Part shown: piece after piece, positions 25,822 through 27,809 of the stretch
Numbering within the stretch: position 1 is the first letter of the stretch
Layout of the letters: each line of letters begins with the position of its first letter
Source of the DNA: Borreliella mayonii
GTDB taxonomy: Bacteria; Spirochaetota; Spirochaetia; Borreliales; Borreliaceae
DNA length: 27,809 nt
Assembly (NCBI RefSeq): GCF_001945665.1
Contig: NZ_CP015791.1
Location: forward strand, 1 to 27,809
Direction of reading: 5' to 3'
Translations under genes and position numbers: made by a program
The notes under the pieces: model-generated
What the model was told of the DNA's origin: nothing
Databases searched by the model: none
What the model saw: only the letters and a program-made list of their open reading frames with translations

Positions 25822-26236
25822 CTAATAAATAGATTTGTTTTGATTTTGAATATACTTTTTGATGATATCAATAGAAGCTTCCTCCAGTAGAGATAAGGCA
25901 ATAACTTCTAGACCAAAAATAAGGTTTCCAGTAATACTTATCTAAATAAGTAGAATATTTTTTTCTTATAAGCCTTGAAGATACTGTTTTTAGATTGTTG
26001 ATGAATTTAGAAGGTTGAATATTGGGAGTAAATTCTAGTAATAAATGAATATTATCTTTATCATGGTTGAATTCATTAAGGGTTACTTTCCATAAATAAC
26101 ATATATTAATTATTATTTGGCAAAGATAAGATGAAAGCTTAGCATTTATGCATTTATGCCGATATTTAGTAACTAATATTAGATGATAATTAATTGAATA
26201 TACGCAGTGATTATTAAAATTTAGCTTTTGTGACAT
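25822..26236 (-). pseudogene. tnpA: tnpA, Y1 HUH transposase with frameshift
   Basis: Start ATG at 26236. The protein follows the IS200/IS605 TnpA plan: VYSINYHLILVTKYRHKCI, then HDKDNIHLLLE at the HUH site, KFINNLKTVSSRLIRKKY, YWKPYFWSRSYCLISTGG. Two changes matter. The HUH site reads N-I-H instead of H-I-H, losing one metal-binding His. One extra base after the STGG codons (near 25881) ends the frame at 25868. The remaining frame holds the catalytic-Tyr helix IIKKYIQNQNKSIY to a stop at 25822. Either change should abolish strand cleavage. Restored length would be about 138 residues, normal for the family. Confidence 0.85.
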
Positions 26237-26274
26237 ATACACTAAGTATAAAATATTATAAAATAATAGAACAT

Positions 26275-27209
26275 ATGGGTATTAATAAAGCTTATAAGCA
26301 TAGAATATATCCTAACAATAATCAAAAAAAATATTTTTCAAAAGTATTTGGATGTGTAAGATTTTTGTATAACAAAATGTTAAGTGATAAGAAAGATTAT
26401 TATAAAAATAATAGACAAAATCTTATTACCTATCCAAGTAAATATAAAGAAGAATTTCCTTTTTTAAAGGAAATTGATAGTTTGGCTCTTTGTAATGTCC
26501 AGCTTAACTTAAATTCTGCGTATAATAATTTTTTTAGGGAAATTAAAAAGGGAAATAGAACGCAAGGATTCCCTAAATATAAAAGTAAGAAAAATAGGCA
26601 AACTTTTAGAACTAATATACTAAAAATAACAATGAAACTAAAGGTGATAAAAAAGAAATAGTTGGTATTGATATGAGTATGAAACACTTTTTAGTAAGTA
26701 GTGGGGGTGAGAAAATCAATCATCCTAAATATTTATTAAAAAATGAAAATAAACTTAAAAAATACCAAAGAAAACTATCAAAAAAGCAAAAAGGTTCTAT
26801 TAATAGATAGAAATCTAGATTAAGAGTTGCCAAACTGCATAAGAAAATTTCAAATCAAAGAAAAGACTTTTTGCATAAATTATCTTATTACTTTGTATCC
26901 AATTATAAAAACATAGTAATAGAAAATTTATCAATTAAAGGCATGCAAAAAGGAATGTTTGGAAAAAGTATTAATGATTTAAGATGGTCTGAGTTTGTAA
27001 GACAATTATCATACAAATCAGAGTGGTATGGATCCTCTTTGTATAAGGTAGATAGATATTTTCCATCAAGTAAACTATACAGTAGTTGTCACATTAAAAA
27101 TACGACTCTAAGATTAAGTGATACTAGGTGGACTTGTAGTAGTTGTAACACTTTGCATGATAGAGATATAAATGCAAGTCTAAACCTTAAGGCTATTATA
27201 AAGAAATAA
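26275..27209 (+). pseudogene. tnpB: tnpB, RNA-guided nuclease gene with deletion and stop
   Basis: ATG at 26275, 38 bases from the tnpA start. The N-terminal part (YKHRIYPNNNQKKYFSKVFG, FLYNKMLSDKKDYYK, QGFPKYKSKK) is standard TnpB. Near 26625 about 65 codons are missing and the frame shifts. It resumes at EIVGIDMSMKHFLVSSGGEK (RuvC-I Asp codon at 26670). A TAG at 26818 replaces a codon in INR-KSRLRVAKLHKK. Then follow IVIENLSIKGM (RuvC-II Glu, 26922) and CNTLHDRDINASLNLK (RuvC-III Asp, 27165). All three catalytic residues are still encoded. In the zinc ribbon the first Cys pair reads YSSC, and Tyr is also in the 16705 relic. About 311 codons remain against roughly 380 in the family. Confidence 0.9.
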
Positions 27210-27352
27210 AAACTAAGGCAGGAACTGCCTGAAGTAAAGCTTGTGGACCTGTGCTCTAGTGGATGACCGTTCTTTTAAGAGCCTAAAAAGCTATCATGGG
27301 ATGAAACAAGAAGCTATTTCTATAATCTTTGATTTAGAAATAGCAGTTCACA
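27195..27352 (+). ncRNA. Candidate omega-RNA (TnpB guide scaffold) and right end
   Basis: Downstream of tnpB lie a stem GGCAG-GAA-CTGCC, the conserved block TGAAGTAAAGCTTGTGGA and the terminal hairpin GCTATTTCT (27313-27321) / AGAAATAGC (27336-27344). In known IS605 elements the omega-RNA spans the tnpB 3' end and right end, with the guide taken from flanking DNA. The same blocks persist at 17158-17306 although the protein part there is more damaged. The RNA ends are not defined by sequence alone. Confidence 0.5.
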
Positions 27353-27501
27353 ATAAGGGAATATTAATCATCATAAGTGAATAAAATTCTTATAAATAAG
27401 ATTATTACAATGGTTAATCAACACAATTTTTATGCATTAACACTATTGTTGTACAGTAAATTATGCAAAAGAAACAAAAATAGATTTTTTTAAAAAAAAG
27501 A
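27353..27501. other. Flank of the IS element without a gene
   Basis: AT-rich DNA with no frame or structure that I can support. Confidence 0.4.
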
Positions 27502-27554
27502 ACAAGTACATAAGTAAAGATATATCTTGCATAATTTATTACTTATGGACTTGT
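27502..27554. repeat. 16-bp imperfect inverted repeat near the right end
   Basis: ACAAGTACATAAGTAA at 27502-27517 pairs with 27539-27554 with one mismatch around 21 bases. No gene abuts it. It may be a terminator scar or secondary-structure element of the subtelomere. Confidence 0.6.
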
Positions 27555-27774
27555 ATTGTATAATTGATTTCTGAAAAATTTAGCGGGGCAAAAATAAATT
27601 TAATCGATATTTGTTAATATAATTATTTGTATTATATTTTAGTGTAAAAAATTTCAAGTGCAACAATTGTAGTTGAACAGCTTTAGTTTCTGTATTTAAA
27701 TGTGCATCCTTTTTTAAATATTTAGTCGTTGTACCTAATGTTTTATTTATCATTTAATATATGGGCTGAAGTTG
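27555..27774. other. Right subtelomeric DNA
   Basis: The minus strand is open for about 55 codons from 27760 leftward (reads TLGTTTKYLKKDAHLN) without start or ribosome site. The block TTTCAAGTGCAACAATTGTA near 27653 is similar to the 3' flank of PF54 genes (AAGTGCAACAATTTGTA near 3875). Probably relic DNA. Confidence 0.35.
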
Positions 27775-27809
27775 TTTTAGTATCATTGTACTAAAAGATA
27801 ATAAATAAA
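27775..27809. other. Possible right telomere
   Basis: Read from the end inward the sequence has TATTAT, four bases, then TAGTACA, a variant of the Borrelia telomere boxes TATAAT and TAGTATA. It also forms a perfect 8-bp inverted repeat (TTTTAGTA 27775-27782 / TACTAAAA 27789-27796). The box spacing differs from the left end, as in another telomere type. The true hairpin tip may lie beyond the window. Confidence 0.4.

Larger units (their letters stand above)
25778..27352. mobile_element. IS200/IS605-type element, degenerate
   Basis: The element has a left-end hairpin, tnpA on minus, tnpB on plus, a structured 3' region and a right-end hairpin. The divergent tnpA/tnpB arrangement is known for IS605-group elements, which move as single strands without terminal inverted repeats. 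Both genes are broken, so it should not move by itself. Outer limits are set from the hairpins and are approximate. Confidence 0.8.

Noticed and set aside
1..27809. tRNA, rRNA or vls cassette array
   Set aside because: I saw no cloverleaf-like or rRNA-like segment, and no tandem cassettes with the long direct repeats of vls.

Overview
The window looks like a complete or nearly complete linear plasmid of a Lyme-group Borrelia (Borreliella). The base composition is very AT-rich. Position 1 carries a hairpin-telomere-like motif (TATAAT box, then TTAGTATA). The middle holds the four-gene Borrelia plasmid-maintenance cluster (families PF-57/62, PF-50, PF-32 ParA, PF-49) followed by a Bdr gene, and an ospD gene is present with its typical array of 17-bp promoter repeats. 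ospD next to a divergent BBJ08-type lipoprotein gene suggests an lp38-like plasmid. That is inference: plasmid type is formally set by the PF-32 sequence, which I could not compare.

Left arm (1-9100): a telomere, two relics of the PF-57/62 replication family, a frameshifted P35/P37-like lipoprotein, an intact PF54 (CspA/P35-type) lipoprotein with decayed partial copies on both sides, a scrambled type IIG restriction-modification gene with its two halves back to back, an Erp/OspF-type C-terminal relic, a PF-49 pseudogene and a BBJ08-like lipoprotein pseudogene. Next comes intact ospD with five 17-bp promoter repeats (9234-10062).

Between ospD and the maintenance cluster (10300-17300): an unassigned protein with an in-frame hexapeptide repeat, a second PF54 relic, a C-terminal type IIG fragment, a second Erp C-terminal relic, an intact lipoprotein (13390-14292), a PF-49 relic split by a small inversion, remains of a membrane transporter, an Erp-type leader ORF with a one-base frameshift, and a decayed tnpB 3' end.

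The maintenance cluster (17372-20286) is intact and tightly packed, with two inverted repeats between the PF-32 and PF-49 genes that could be operator or centromere sites. To its right are bdr, a PF52 lipoprotein pseudogene (BBK53/BBI42 type), an intact small lipoprotein (22692-23243), a frameshifted paralogue of the 13390-14292 lipoprotein that has lost its lipobox cysteine, another type IIG C-terminal fragment, a lipoprotein leader relic and a nearly whole IS200/IS605 element. In that element tnpA and tnpB are both mutated, but the end hairpins and a candidate omega-RNA region remain. A possible right telomere closes the window.

Functionally, the plasmid seems to retain its own replication/partition module and a few surface lipoproteins (PF54, OspD, the 13390 and 22692 lipoproteins) plus Bdr. 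Most other DNA is decayed paralogues. I did not find a convincing new system. The most unusual signals are a dispersed palindromic element related to the IS right end (five copies), the inverted repeats of the partition cluster, two gene-splitting inversions, and single-base homopolymer frameshifts in otherwise well-kept lipoprotein genes.
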